A program made the position numbers and the translations under genes. Positions 7,427-16,249 of a stretch of 64,000 nt of DNA are shown here, piece after piece; position 1 is the first letter of the stretch, and the number at the start of each line of letters is the position of its first letter. Source of the stretch: Palsa-189 sp963803735 (GTDB taxonomy: Bacteria; Acidobacteriota; Terriglobia; Acidiferrales; UBA7541); assembly GCA_963803735.1 (NCBI GenBank), contig CAWDNV010000001.1, forward strand, positions 561,816-625,815. Reading direction: 5' to 3'. The notes below the pieces were generated by a model. The model was not told the origin of the DNA and made no database searches. It was given only the letters and a program-made list of their open reading frames with translations.

Positions 7427-9013
7427 TTACGGAAACTGCAGGAATTGATGCAAAGTCTGCGGTGCATTACCAATGGCGCGCGCGAGGCTCAGTTTGGCGA
7501 CATTGTGGGCAAAGACGCTGTTGATGTAATCCAGTTCTGCGCTAGCCACTGACTCCTGCGCTTGGGTAACGACGACATCGTTGCTCACGCCCGCCTCGAA
7601 ACGCTGCCGCTCCTGTGCCAGCGTTTGGCGGGTTACGTCCAGATTTTGTATTGCGACTTGAACTTGACTCGCAGCAGCCTGCAAATCGAGATAGGCGTTG
7701 CGCACGTCACTTTCAACCTGGCTTTTTTGGTCCTCAAGCTCCGCCTGTCGCTGCGTTCGGGCTGCGTCTGCCTCTTCAATATCGCCCTCGGTGCGGCCGC
7801 CTCGCCAGATTGGCACAGTCAGTGTGGCTACGGCGGTAAAGGTCCCGCGTGCTTGCCCAGGATTGGTTCCGATCGCGCCATAATCCGCGCTTATTGAGAG
7901 CGATGGATAGCGCTCGTCGCGCGCCGCGGTGAGCGAGCGTTCCGCAGCGCGTACCTGGGCTTCGGCTGCTTTCAAGTCCGCGCGCTGATCCAGAGCCTGC
8001 TTCACGGCATCTTCGAGAGTGATTGACGGAGCCGCGGCAAAGGGAACATCGTCGGAGATGTCGTACTGCTCGCTTGGCGGCAGACCAGTGAGGCGCGCAA
8101 GATTGATTTTTTGTTTGGCGACATCATTTTGTAATGAGACAAGCCGCTGTTTTTGCGTCAGCACTTCCACCTGACTGCGATTAACGTCGATCTGCGGTAC
8201 TTTGCCGAACTGAAGCTGCATCTGAGTCTGTTGGTAAACTGCATTGGCCGTCTCAAGCTGTGCCTGCGCGGACTGCACGCGTGCCTTTGCGGCGATCACT
8301 TGCAGATACGCGCCGCCGGTTGCGAGCACCACCAAATTGCGCGCATCGTCGGCCGAAAGTTGCGCGGCACGCAAGTTCTCCTGAGCCGCACGGTAATTAT
8401 TCCGCGCCGTAAAATCAGCGACCGTTTGGGTGAGCCGCGCGCGGAGATCCATGTAATTGAAAGGACCTACTAGCGTCGGTATGCCGAAACTCGGTACTCC
8501 GGGCACGGTCGGCACGTTGAAGCGCACGCCTATGGCAGCCAAATTTACGGTTTCCTCGGTTTCGCTAAAATCGCCGTTCAGGTTTGGAAGCAGCGCGCTG
8601 CGAGCGACTCTCGTCTGACCGTGGACTTGGCGCAAAGCTTGGTTCATCCCCACAGTGCCGAGGTTATACGCGATAGCCCGCTCCACGGCCTCCTGGAGAG
8701 ACAGCTTGCCAGAAAAAGGCCTTGCTGACGTACTGTTGGCGCTTCCCGAATAAGCGCCGGAGACCTGAACTGTGGGGTTGAGTGTATTGACGCTCGTTGT
8801 CGTACCTGGAATAGCCGTCTGCGTTGCGATGACACTGCCATTCGTGCTGTTGCGTCCGGAGAGCGGAAGCGGATTCGCCTGCGAGCCTTGCTGCGACTGG
8901 GCGGCTGCCGCGCCGAACTGCGCACTTGCCGGAACCGCGAGAAAATAGATAGTAAATGCCAATATCACGGCGTAACCGCCGATTCCGGCTGAGAACGTTC
9001 CGAGTTTACTCAT
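7427..9013 (-). CDS. TolC family outer-membrane efflux protein
   Basis: A 528-residue protein with a signal peptide (cleaved near PASAQ). The two TolC repeats are recognisable by the paired long amphipathic helices, such as VQSAQAQLETANAVYQQTQ and the second-repeat counterpart LDVTRQTLAQERQRFEAG. Residues 30-105 form a Ser/Thr/Asn-rich insert before the first helix. It forms the trimeric outer-membrane channel for export. It is the last gene of the TetR-HlyD-ABC operon, 53 bases after the permease, so it most likely works with that pump. Confidence 0.9.
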   Translation of the reverse strand: MSKLGTFSAGIGGYAVILAFTIYFLAVPASAQFGAAAAQSQQGSQANPLPLSGRNSTNGSVIATQTAIPGTTTSVNTLNPTVQVSGAYSGSANSTSARPFSGKLSLQEAVERAIAYNLGTVGMNQALRQVHGQTRVARSALLPNLNGDFSETEETVNLAAIGVRFNVPTVPGVPSFGIPTLVGPFNYMDLRARLTQTVADFTARNNYRAAQENLRAAQLSADDARNLVVLATGGAYLQVIAAKARVQSAQAQLETANAVYQQTQMQLQFGKVPQIDVNRSQVEVLTQKQRLVSLQNDVAKQKINLARLTGLPPSEQYDISDDVPFAAAPSITLEDAVKQALDQRADLKAAEAQVRAAERSLTAARDERYPSLSISADYGAIGTNPGQARGTFTAVATLTVPIWRGGRTEGDIEEADAARTQRQAELEDQKSQVESDVRNAYLDLQAAASQVQVAIQNLDVTRQTLAQERQRFEAGVSNDVVVTQAQESVASAELDYINSVFAHNVAKLSLARAIGNAPQTLHQFLQFP

Positions 9014-9066
9014 GTGCTTAGGCCCACGCCTTTCCGGCCGCTACGATATCTTTGGAAATGGAACCT

Positions 9067-10239
9067 CTAAATCTGACGCTTGAATAGCAAGATACATCCG
9101 CTGATGAGGACGACCGCGAATCCAAAGAGAATTCCGACATCGCGATAGATCCCCTCGAAACCCGTATTCTTGAGCAAAAGATTTTTCAGTGCGTGCACGG
9201 CGTAAGTGAAGGGATCGATCACGGAGATCCATCTCAGCCACACGGGAAACCCTTCTGTCGGGTAAATGGCGCCCGAAGGAAAATAGAGCAGGGTATTGAG
9301 CACGCCGAAAATGGCGCGCGGCACCAGAGGATCGCTCACCCTCACCATCAGCAGAAACATGAAGCTGATCATGGCCAGCGCGGTTACGGCCAGCACGATC
9401 ACCAGATATACAAGACGCACCGGGTCCCACAGCCGCTCGATTCCGGCAATCAAGCCGCCGATGAGCGTGATGGTAAGCCCGGCCATCAGGCCCTTGAGTG
9501 CGCCCGAAGAGACCAGGCCCAGCACCAGGTCGGCCTTGCTCAGAGGCGTTGCCAGATAGCCTTCGTGCAAGCCGCGCGCTTTATCGTCGATGAAGACGAT
9601 GCCGCCGCCGATCATGGCCACCACGAAAATGGAAATGGAGATGGATCCCGCCAGCAGATACTTGATGTATTCGATATACGGGTAGACTTCTACCGTCTGG
9701 ATTTCGATCTTTCCCGGCAGACGCTCGGGGCTGAGCACGGTGGTCATGTTGGAAGCTAGCGACTGGCCGGGTTGCAAAGACGGCAAAACAGGCCCGTTCA
9801 GACTCGTCTGAATCTCCTGCACCCGCTCCAGGATCCCGCTCGCGGTAAAGTTATCCGTGTTGTCTTCGATGAAGCCGAGCCTCGGCTTTTCGTTGCGCAA
9901 CACGCGCTCGGAGAAATCCTGCGGAATATCCAGGATCGCCTTTACAAAGCCGGCCCGCAGATCGGTCATGGCGTCCGGCAGATTACTGTATTCGGAGATG
10001 CGAAAGGTCTGCGGGCCTTCGACAATCGCGTTCAGCCGTTCGCGCACAACCCGGGATTCGGCGCTGCGGTCCTCGTCGACCAGGGCCAGATTCACGTTTT
10101 TAATTTTCCCGCCGAAGGCATAACCCAAGACAATGAGCTGCATGAGCGGAAAGACCATGGAAGTCATCATCAGCGCGGGGCTGCGGAAAAACTTGCGCAT
10201 GTCCCGCTCGATGATGGCCTCCACTCGGTAGACTTTCAT
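9067..10239 (-). CDS. ABC-2 type transporter permease
   Basis: A 390-residue permease of the ABC-2 superfamily (DrrB/YhhJ style). One membrane helix (ALMMTSMVFPLMQLIVLGYAF) precedes a periplasmic region of roughly 150 residues, then five more helices. The conserved end includes FGVLNTLLYFPSGAIYPTEGFP and VIDPFTYAVHALKNLLLKN. With the ATPase 25 bases upstream it forms the inner-membrane part of a tripartite exporter. Substrate is not deducible; relatives export drugs or lipids. Confidence 0.9.
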   Translation of the reverse strand: MKVYRVEAIIERDMRKFFRSPALMMTSMVFPLMQLIVLGYAFGGKIKNVNLALVDEDRSAESRVVRERLNAIVEGPQTFRISEYSNLPDAMTDLRAGFVKAILDIPQDFSERVLRNEKPRLGFIEDNTDNFTASGILERVQEIQTSLNGPVLPSLQPGQSLASNMTTVLSPERLPGKIEIQTVEVYPYIEYIKYLLAGSISISIFVVAMIGGGIVFIDDKARGLHEGYLATPLSKADLVLGLVSSGALKGLMAGLTITLIGGLIAGIERLWDPVRLVYLVIVLAVTALAMISFMFLLMVRVSDPLVPRAIFGVLNTLLYFPSGAIYPTEGFPVWLRWISVIDPFTYAVHALKNLLLKNTGFEGIYRDVGILFGFAVVLISGCILLFKRQI

Positions 10240-10264
10240 GGCTGTCTCTCCTGCCGACTACGCC

Positions 10265-11248
10265 TCATTTGTATAGGTGAGCGATATCAAGCCGCGCCCC
10301 GGCCCCCACTTCGTCGCGGAGTTGCCGCCCGGTGTAGTGCAGAAAAACGTCGTCGAGAGTCGTGCCCTGCACCGTAACGCGTTTCACGGTGACGTGGGCC
10401 TTGCGCGCGGCGTCCATCATGGCACCAACCGTGTCGGGTCCGCTGTGCGAAGCGATATGCGTCACTCCCTCTCGCTCGGTTACGCTAACCACCTGCGGCA
10501 GCGCCTTCAGCGTTTCGAGCCAATTAGGAGGTGCGTTAGCGAACTCTGCCTCGACCACGTCGTTGCCGGGAATGCTGTCCTTCAGCCGGGTCGGCGTATC
10601 GAGCGCCGCCAGTTTGCCGTGGTCAACAATCGCAATGCGGTGGCAGAGCTTATCTGCCTCATCCATGTAATGAGTGGTCAGCAATATGGTTAAGTTAGAC
10701 TGCTTTTGAACCTTCTCGATCATCTCCCAGACATTGGTACGTGAAACCGGATCCAGCCCGGTGGTTGGCTCGTCGAGAAATAGAATCTTTGGCGAGTGCA
10801 CAAGCCCCCGCGCGATCTCCAGGCGCCGCCGCATGCCGCCGGAAAATGTTCCCACCAGGCCTTTGGCGAATCGCGTCAGGTCCACGGCTTCCAGCAGGTC
10901 GCGGATTAGCTTGGTGCGCTGGTTGGCGGGCACTCCATAGAGTTTGGCGTGGATCATCAGGTTTTCTTCCGCGGTCAATTCCGGATCGGAAGTGAGCGCC
11001 TGGGGAATGACGCCGATGGAATTTCGCACGCCGTCCGCGTCTTTTTTCACATCGTGTCCGGCCACGCGCGCAGTGCCTTCGGTAGGCGGTGTAAGCGTGG
11101 TGAGCATGCGGATCAACGTTGTTTTTCCCGCGCCGTTCGGTCCTAACAATCCAAAGATTTCGCCTTCTTCCACGGTGAAATGAACGTGGTCGACGGCCAC
11201 GAAAGTGCCGAAGCGTTTCGTCAGCCCATCCACTTCGATCGCGAGCAT
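10265..11248 (-). CDS. ABC transporter ATP-binding protein (DrrA-like)
   Basis: A 327-residue ATPase with Walker A GPNGAGKTTLI, signature FSGGMRRRLEIA and Walker B ILFLDEPTTGLD. The C-terminal DrrA-type extension ends in TLDDVFLHYTGRQLRDE. The start was set to the ATG at 11248 (MLAIEVDGLTKRFG): an AAGGA site lies seven bases upstream, and the longer frame is the shadow of the hlyD gene. It powers the permease that follows. Confidence 0.93.
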   Translation of the reverse strand: MLAIEVDGLTKRFGTFVAVDHVHFTVEEGEIFGLLGPNGAGKTTLIRMLTTLTPPTEGTARVAGHDVKKDADGVRNSIGVIPQALTSDPELTAEENLMIHAKLYGVPANQRTKLIRDLLEAVDLTRFAKGLVGTFSGGMRRRLEIARGLVHSPKILFLDEPTTGLDPVSRTNVWEMIEKVQKQSNLTILLTTHYMDEADKLCHRIAIVDHGKLAALDTPTRLKDSIPGNDVVEAEFANAPPNWLETLKALPQVVSVTEREGVTHIASHSGPDTVGAMMDAARKAHVTVKRVTVQGTTLDDVFLHYTGRQLRDEVGAGARLDIAHLYK

Positions 11249-11265
11249 AACGGCGTCCTTTTGCG

Positions 11266-12339
11266 CTAGAAGTGGAACCGGCGAGGCTCCGCGGGCGGAG
11301 GAGGCAGGAGTACATAGGCGGTCATCCCCGCAAACAGGCGCCGGTCCGTATTGGGTACGGAAACCTTGATGGTGAAGGCTTTGACGTCGCGCTTGGTCCG
11401 GCTGACGTCGCGCTGTGTTGCATAGTCGCTTTCCACGCCCTTGAAGAAAACGGTGCCTTCGATGGTGTTGCCGGAGGGCAGACGGACCTTGAGCTTTTGC
11501 CCGAAACCAATCTGGTCGATGTAGGTTTCTTCCACATCCGCTTGTACCCACAAATGATCCACATCCAGCACGGTGACGACGGGGCCGCCGGCTTGCACTA
11601 CCTCTCCTTGGCGAGCCACGCGAACAGAGACAATCCCATTAATCGGTGAAACGATCTTGGTATAGCCGAGTTGCGTGGTAGCTTGATCATGCTGCGCCGA
11701 AGCCTGCGCGATCTGCGCGCGTGTGGCGGCTATATCGGCTTGCTGCACCTCCACTTGCTGGCGATTCGCACGCGCCGCTTCGAGTTGTGCCTCGGCCGCT
11801 TTGACCTGGTCTTCGAGCGCTTTCACATTTGCCTGTGAAGCCACGTAGTTGGATTCAGCCGTGTCGCGTTCTTGCGCGGCGATGGCGCCGCCTTGAAACA
11901 GGCCTTGATCACGCTTGTAGGTGACTTCGTTGAGCGACAGCGTTGCGCGCGCTTGGTCCAGTTGCGCGCGGGCGGCTGTGAGTGAGGCTTCTGCCTGCGC
12001 GACCGCCGCAGCGGTCTGACGATCGTTCATGGCGAGCGTCGTATTCGCTTGCACTAACCGGGCCTGCAGCGTGCGGATATTGTATGCTGCAGATTCACGC
12101 GCGTCTTTGAGCTCGGTGGGGTCAATCTCCGCGACCAGTTGACCCGCCTTTACCTCCGATCCTTCATCTACAAGAAGCTTCTGAAGCCGCCCTTGCACCA
12201 ACGGGCTGACGATCTCATCCGTGCCCGTGACGATGCCAGTGAGCTGGATTTCTTTCGAGCTCGGCGTGGTGATCACGTAGATGACCAGCGCCACGCAGAA
12301 AAGCGCTATCAGGAAGAAGAAAAAGCGCGACACTTTCAT
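11266..12339 (-). CDS. HlyD family membrane fusion protein
   Basis: A 357-residue periplasmic adaptor with one N-terminal anchor (FFFFLIALFCVALVIYVI). The split biotinyl-lipoyl domain (VSPLVQGRLQKLLVDEG and later VSPINGIVSVRVARQGEVVQ) encloses a long Gln/Ala-rich coiled coil at about residues 90-215. A beta-barrel domain follows, with the family motif DLWVQADVEET-like HLWVQADVEETYID. It links the inner-membrane ABC pump to TolC. Its ATG shares four bases (ATGA) with the TetR stop, so the regulator and pump are coupled. Confidence 0.92.
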   Translation of the reverse strand: MKVSRFFFFLIALFCVALVIYVITTPSSKEIQLTGIVTGTDEIVSPLVQGRLQKLLVDEGSEVKAGQLVAEIDPTELKDARESAAYNIRTLQARLVQANTTLAMNDRQTAAAVAQAEASLTAARAQLDQARATLSLNEVTYKRDQGLFQGGAIAAQERDTAESNYVASQANVKALEDQVKAAEAQLEAARANRQQVEVQQADIAATRAQIAQASAQHDQATTQLGYTKIVSPINGIVSVRVARQGEVVQAGGPVVTVLDVDHLWVQADVEETYIDQIGFGQKLKVRLPSGNTIEGTVFFKGVESDYATQRDVSRTKRDVKAFTIKVSVPNTDRRLFAGMTAYVLLPPPPAEPRRFHF

Positions 12340-13034
12340 CGTTTCCTCGCGGCCGGTAGAACCAAAGCGTGTTCCACAAAATCCAGAACCGCACGACGTC
12401 TCGCTGCTACACGTCGCGGGGCCAGAGGCTCAACTCGCCATAGCTGCGTCAACACTGGCGCTGCGGCGAAGTAAAAAACGGTCATCGCCACCAAGCTGAA
12501 CAACGTATGCTGTGGGTGCACGCGCCGGAATTCTCCCTGCGCTATGCCTGCACGGATGACGCTTGTAAGGCGCGCGTGAAGTGGGCGCAGGTGTTCCTGT
12601 ACAAGTCCTACCAGCCGCGGTTCCTGGCTCATGAGCTCGCGTTCGAAGAGACGCGGGTAATTCGGATGCGCCACCATGAAATCGAAATAGCTGTTGATGT
12701 AGCGCAGAAGTTGCTCGCGCGGGGAGCCCGGTCGGTCCAAGGCGGCGCTCGTTTGCTCGCGAAGCTGGCGGAAGAGCGCGGTCAGCGTGAAGCGGTGCAG
12801 TTCTTCCTTGCTCGAAAAGTAGTAATAGAGCAGAGCCTTGTTTACGCGCGCGGCCCGCGCGATGGCTCCGATGCGTGCCCCGGCCAAGCCGTGCTCGGCA
12901 AAATTCTCTTCGGCTGCTCGGAGTATGCGCTGCACCGTATCGGGATGCCTCGGACGTGCCAGCCCAGGAGCCAATCGGTTTTCGGGAACGCGAGATCCTG
13001 CGGTCACTAGCGAAGAAAGAATTGTGCCAGCCAT
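12336..13034 (-). CDS. TetR family transcriptional regulator of the efflux operon
   Basis: A 232-residue regulator. The TetR helix-turn-helix spans about residues 35-80, with ILRAAEENFAEHGLAGARIG and ARAARVNKALLYYYFSSKEEL. A ligand-binding C-terminal half contains YINSYFDFMVAHPNYPRLF. The first 30 residues are an extra basic, Pro-rich extension. It is the first gene of the operon and very probably represses it: an operator-like palindrome overlaps the promoter at 13043-13056. No ribosome site precedes the ATG and the predicted leader is only about 13 bases. Confidence 0.92.
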   Translation of the reverse strand: MAGTILSSLVTAGSRVPENRLAPGLARPRHPDTVQRILRAAEENFAEHGLAGARIGAIARAARVNKALLYYYFSSKEELHRFTLTALFRQLREQTSAALDRPGSPREQLLRYINSYFDFMVAHPNYPRLFERELMSQEPRLVGLVQEHLRPLHARLTSVIRAGIAQGEFRRVHPQHTLFSLVAMTVFYFAAAPVLTQLWRVEPLAPRRVAARRRAVLDFVEHALVLPAARKR

Positions 13035-13042
13035 AATGTTTA

Positions 13043-13056
13043 ACTAAACGGTTAGT
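13043..13056. promoter_or_regulatory. TetR-type operator palindrome
   Basis: ACTAAACGGTTAGT pairs in six of seven positions about its centre. It overlaps the 3' end of the -10 box and the predicted transcription start of the TetR operon. Position, form and neighbour all fit an autorepression site. No DNA-binding evidence is available. Confidence 0.6.
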
Positions 13057-13082
13057 CTAATTACACATGCATGGCCTGTCAA
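13054..13082 (-). promoter_or_regulatory. Promoter of the TetR-HlyD-ABC-TolC operon
   Basis: On the minus strand TTGACA (13082-13077) is followed after 17 bases by TAGACT (13059-13054), with a start predicted near 13047. The operator overlaps the downstream part, so bound repressor would block RNA polymerase. Confidence 0.6.
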
Positions 13083-13197
13083 GTGTTCCAGGGAGTTCAT
13101 CTACTGTGGATTTTGTACGAAGGTGAAAGTTGTTGGTGCGCTCGGGGGAATGCACTACAATTGAAGGGAAGTTACCTCCGGGTCCGGGGGGTGTTGA

Positions 13198-14190
13198 TTG
13201 AAACCCGCCGAGTTTCATTCCGTCGCTGGCGTCAAAAAGATCTCAGGAATACTTGTGGTTTTTGCGTTAGCGCTTGCGCCCATGTGCGGACACGCTCAGC
13301 ACGGCGCGGGGGGAGGGCACGCTGCAGGAGGCGCAAGGGGAAGCGCCGTTACAGCGCCACGCGCGCCTGCGGTTCGCGTCCCGCCTGCGGCTGGCCGGCC
13401 GACGACGGCGAGCCCCATTACCACCCGCCCCGCGGCAAGCCCCTTTATTACCCATCCGATCATTGGCCGCCCGGTGGGCGGTGTTCCCATCACCGGCCTC
13501 CGCACGCCTGTTTCGCCGTTTCGCACTCCTCTGACAGGATCAGGCATCTTCTCATCGAGGCCTCCGAGGCGACCGGCTATTGGACCTGTCGGGCCATTTC
13601 TCGGCACCAACAGTTTATTCGGTCTAGCGTATAACCCATTCCTTTTTGCTGGCTGCAATCCTTTCTGGGGACTGGCAAATAGCTGCGGCGGCCTTCTCGC
13701 GCCGTATTACGGCTACGGAGTCGGTTACTTTCCACCGGCGTACCCTTCGTCGCCCGGGTATCCATCGGCAGCGCCTGACTATCCGTCTGGACCCGTGTAC
13801 ACTCCGCCGGACAGTTCGACAGCCCTGCAGTACACATCGCCGATCGGCCAATATCCTTCGCTCGCAACTCTGCCGCCACAGGATTTGAGCGCATCCACGG
13901 ACCTCAGCACCCGAGCGCTAAATGAGGTGTTGCTCTATTTTAAGGATGGTTCCGTGTTCTCTGTGGCCAGCTATACGGTGTCGGGTGGGCAACTGCACTA
14001 CTTGACCGGGTATGGCGATAGGAACGACGTGTCCGTCGATCAACTCGACTTGCAAAAGACAATCCAAGCGAATGCCGCACGCGGCGTAGCTTTCACTTTG
14101 ACGCCGGCGAGTCCCGCTGCGGCATCATCACCTAGCCCGCTAGGTCCCGCGCCTGCGCCACCGGGCCCGATCACTCCTCCCAAACAGTAG
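13198..14190 (+). CDS. Secreted Pro/Gly/Ser-rich protein of unknown function
   Basis: A 330-residue protein with a signal peptide (cut likely after GHAQ, residue 34). About 110 residues are low-complexity, with repeated hydrophobic-Thr-Pro and Pro-Ile pieces (PITTRPAASPFITHPIIGRP). A Tyr/Pro-rich region (YGYGVGYFPPAYPSSPGYPS) follows. The only folded-looking part is residues 235-305 (LNEVLLYFKDGSVFSVASYT), and the end is Pro-rich. The TTG start at 13198 is the first usable start and follows a G-rich stretch. A weak promoter-like pair, TTGGTG (13133) and TACAAT (13156), lies upstream. I do not recognise the family; a cell-surface role is a guess. Confidence 0.6.
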   Translation: MKPAEFHSVAGVKKISGILVVFALALAPMCGHAQHGAGGGHAAGGARGSAVTAPRAPAVRVPPAAGRPTTASPITTRPAASPFITHPIIGRPVGGVPITGLRTPVSPFRTPLTGSGIFSSRPPRRPAIGPVGPFLGTNSLFGLAYNPFLFAGCNPFWGLANSCGGLLAPYYGYGVGYFPPAYPSSPGYPSAAPDYPSGPVYTPPDSSTALQYTSPIGQYPSLATLPPQDLSASTDLSTRALNEVLLYFKDGSVFSVASYTVSGGQLHYLTGYGDRNDVSVDQLDLQKTIQANAARGVAFTLTPASPAAASSPSPLGPAPAPPGPITPPKQ

Positions 14191-14196
14191 CCCAGG

Positions 14197-15117
14197 CTAA
14201 GGCTTTGGTGTCGTTCCCACATTCTTTGGGGGCGTTTTGTCGCTTTTGCCGGCGCTCGCTGCGGCAGGCGATGTGGCCGGCGCCCAGAACTCGCCATCGC
14301 TAGCGGTAAATTTCTTGGAAACATGGCTCAGTCTGGGGCTCACTGCAAATAGTCGAGTATCGCTCGTGCCATAGGCGATTCGAGCCAGTTCCTGAAGGTG
14401 CTGCTCTAAAGCGCCGCCCTCGGTTGTCTTTAGTGACTGGCTCGCCTCGAAGATGCCATCGATTTCCTGCAAGGATTGCATAGGCGTTACGATGACGAAC
14501 GATGGCTCAGGTAGTCCTCCGACAACTTCGTAGACCGCCCAAGCGGAGCGGGCGTGCACTTTCTCTGAAGCCTCGCTCAAGGACCATTCCGTTTCCATAA
14601 AGGCGCGTTCATAGCCGGGATGTGCAAAGACGGTGGATAAACGCAGGACACGCATCTTGGAGAAATCGATGGTGTTGGCGCGATACCCCATATCATCGCG
14701 CCGCACGCCGAGAACGGACGTCCCGTTCGAGGTGTTTTCCTGTAAGAGACGATCCTGCATCTGCATGAGTTCCGGATGGGTCGCCAAGCCTGCATTCAAT
14801 GCGTCCATCGCCTTGGCCATCTCTTCCGACGAGTCAAAAAAATTCAGATACAGCACTTCGGAGGGGCCCGTTATCGATCCCAGCTCGACCCAAAAAACCG
14901 GTATGTTCTCGCGGCTGTAGATGCGTGCGATGGAGGTCTCGAGCTCAGCGTATGCTCCGGTTCTTCCCGGTTTGAGTTCCTGATGAACCATATTCAGGAA
15001 CTTTGGCGGCCCCGCGGGTGCCTGATCGGTACTGTTTTCCTGCGCTCGTATTGTGCGAACGAACACCGGGATAGAGAGAACAAGGATGAATGCAGTGAGG
15101 CAGGTTTTCGATTTCAC
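14197..15117 (-). CDS. Secreted protein of unknown function
   Basis: A 306-residue protein with a clear signal peptide (cleavage near RTIRAQ, residue 25). The mature part contains FLNMVHQELKPGRTGAYAEL and a later similar stretch, STVFAHPGYERAFMETEWSL. Both have the look of dimeric alpha/beta-barrel (NIPSNAP or monooxygenase-like) repeats, but I cannot assign the family. The last 45 residues are Ala/Pro/Lys-rich and disordered. Convergent with the preceding gene, six bases apart. Confidence 0.6.
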   Translation of the reverse strand: MKSKTCLTAFILVLSIPVFVRTIRAQENSTDQAPAGPPKFLNMVHQELKPGRTGAYAELETSIARIYSRENIPVFWVELGSITGPSEVLYLNFFDSSEEMAKAMDALNAGLATHPELMQMQDRLLQENTSNGTSVLGVRRDDMGYRANTIDFSKMRVLRLSTVFAHPGYERAFMETEWSLSEASEKVHARSAWAVYEVVGGLPEPSFVIVTPMQSLQEIDGIFEASQSLKTTEGGALEQHLQELARIAYGTSDTRLFAVSPRLSHVSKKFTASDGEFWAPATSPAAASAGKSDKTPPKNVGTTPKP

Positions 15118-15186
15118 GTGCGCCCTCCAACCTGGACCATTCTATACGAAGGCGCAGGGCGGAACGGTCGATAGACCTGGTTGCGG

Positions 15187-16095
15187 CTAGTTATGGGCAC
15201 GCCGGAAGGGCGTGACTTTGGCAGCGCGGCGTCGTGGCCGGCCACTTGATCCCAGACGAGCACGGGCGAAATCCACCCAGCGCCCATTGGGGTCGTAACG
15301 CAGATAGGCCGAGAAGTGGCTGCGGCTCTCGTCCTTCCGATTTTGCTTTTCGTACACCAGAGCCAGATTCAGATGGGCCTCTGCCATATCCGGCGCGCAT
15401 CCTAGGGCTGCGCGAAATTCTTGCGCTGCCTGATCGCCATCGCCCAAGCGGTCGCAAATACATCCGAGATTGAAATGCGCTAACGCGTGGCGCCTGTCAA
15501 TTTTCACGGCAGCACAAAACGCGTCGCGCGATTCCACCAGACGCCCAAGATGAAAAAGAGCCGTGCCGAGATTGATGTGCGGTTCGATCCATTCCGGTGC
15601 GCCCTTGATCGCTTGCCGATAGGCATCCACTGCTTCGGCCATGGTCTCCTGTTTGCCATCCAGAGTCATCGCCAGATCGAACCATTCCTCGGCTGTGCGT
15701 GTACCCAGGGAATGCACTTTGCTTTGCAGTTGGGCGGTTTCAAAATCCATCACAAATTGACCGGTTAATGGTTCGATGGGCCGCCCCTGCGGTCCTGGCT
15801 CGCGAACGACGACCTCATCGCCTGTTACGGAGATACGCAGAGAGCAGAGCGGGGCCGCTGCGTTGCCGAGTTGCCGTTCCAATGCCTGTACGACCCGGCT
15901 GAGACGCTGCGCAGGAATTCGCTGCGCGGTCAGGCGCCGGAGCGCTTCCACTGCGACCAGATCAGTGAAATTGAAGAATCGCTCTCCCCAACGCGAGCGT
16001 GGCTGCAGGAGCCTAAGGCGGGACCAATAATCGAGTTGCTGCCGGGTAGCGCCGGTCATTCGCTCGACTTCACTGCGCGTGAATTGCTGCTCCAA
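15187..16095 (-). CDS. MerR-like HTH protein fused to TPR repeats
   Basis: A 302-residue protein. Residues 1-70 form a winged-HTH of MerR type (FTRSEVERMTGATRQQLDYW). A linker with short beta-strand-like pieces follows to about residue 120. Three to four TPR units then cover residues 130-275, for example WIEPHINLGTALFHLGRLVE and HALAHFNLGCICDRLGDGDQ. The tail is basic (GRPRRRAAKV). TPRs normally bind a partner protein, so this may sense a protein rather than a small molecule. The start is TTG with AAGG eight bases upstream. No target is obvious; the downstream neighbour is a secreted unknown. Confidence 0.8.
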   Translation of the reverse strand: MEQQFTRSEVERMTGATRQQLDYWSRLRLLQPRSRWGERFFNFTDLVAVEALRRLTAQRIPAQRLSRVVQALERQLGNAAAPLCSLRISVTGDEVVVREPGPQGRPIEPLTGQFVMDFETAQLQSKVHSLGTRTAEEWFDLAMTLDGKQETMAEAVDAYRQAIKGAPEWIEPHINLGTALFHLGRLVESRDAFCAAVKIDRRHALAHFNLGCICDRLGDGDQAAQEFRAALGCAPDMAEAHLNLALVYEKQNRKDESRSHFSAYLRYDPNGRWVDFARARLGSSGRPRRRAAKVTPFRRAHN

Positions 16096-16249
16096 TCGCG
16101 GGACCTTGTTTGTGGATCAAGTCGCCCAAGGATAGGCAGCAATTCGTCGCTGCGCAATAGCGTATTCAGGTGGGTTTTTCACAAGCATGCGCTCGCTGTG
16201 CAAATTTGCTGCGGTTTCCCTGGATCGCTTGGACGCGCGTGAGTCGATT

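Noticed and set aside
7562..10377. Several long plus-strand frames opposite the TolC and ABC genes
   Set aside because: They are antisense shadows of well-recognised minus-strand genes, typical of high-GC DNA.
13071..13634. Long frame overlapping the start of the secreted Pro-rich protein
   Set aside because: It is Arg/Cys-rich with no family character and is out of frame with the protein that has a signal peptide; a GC-rich shadow.
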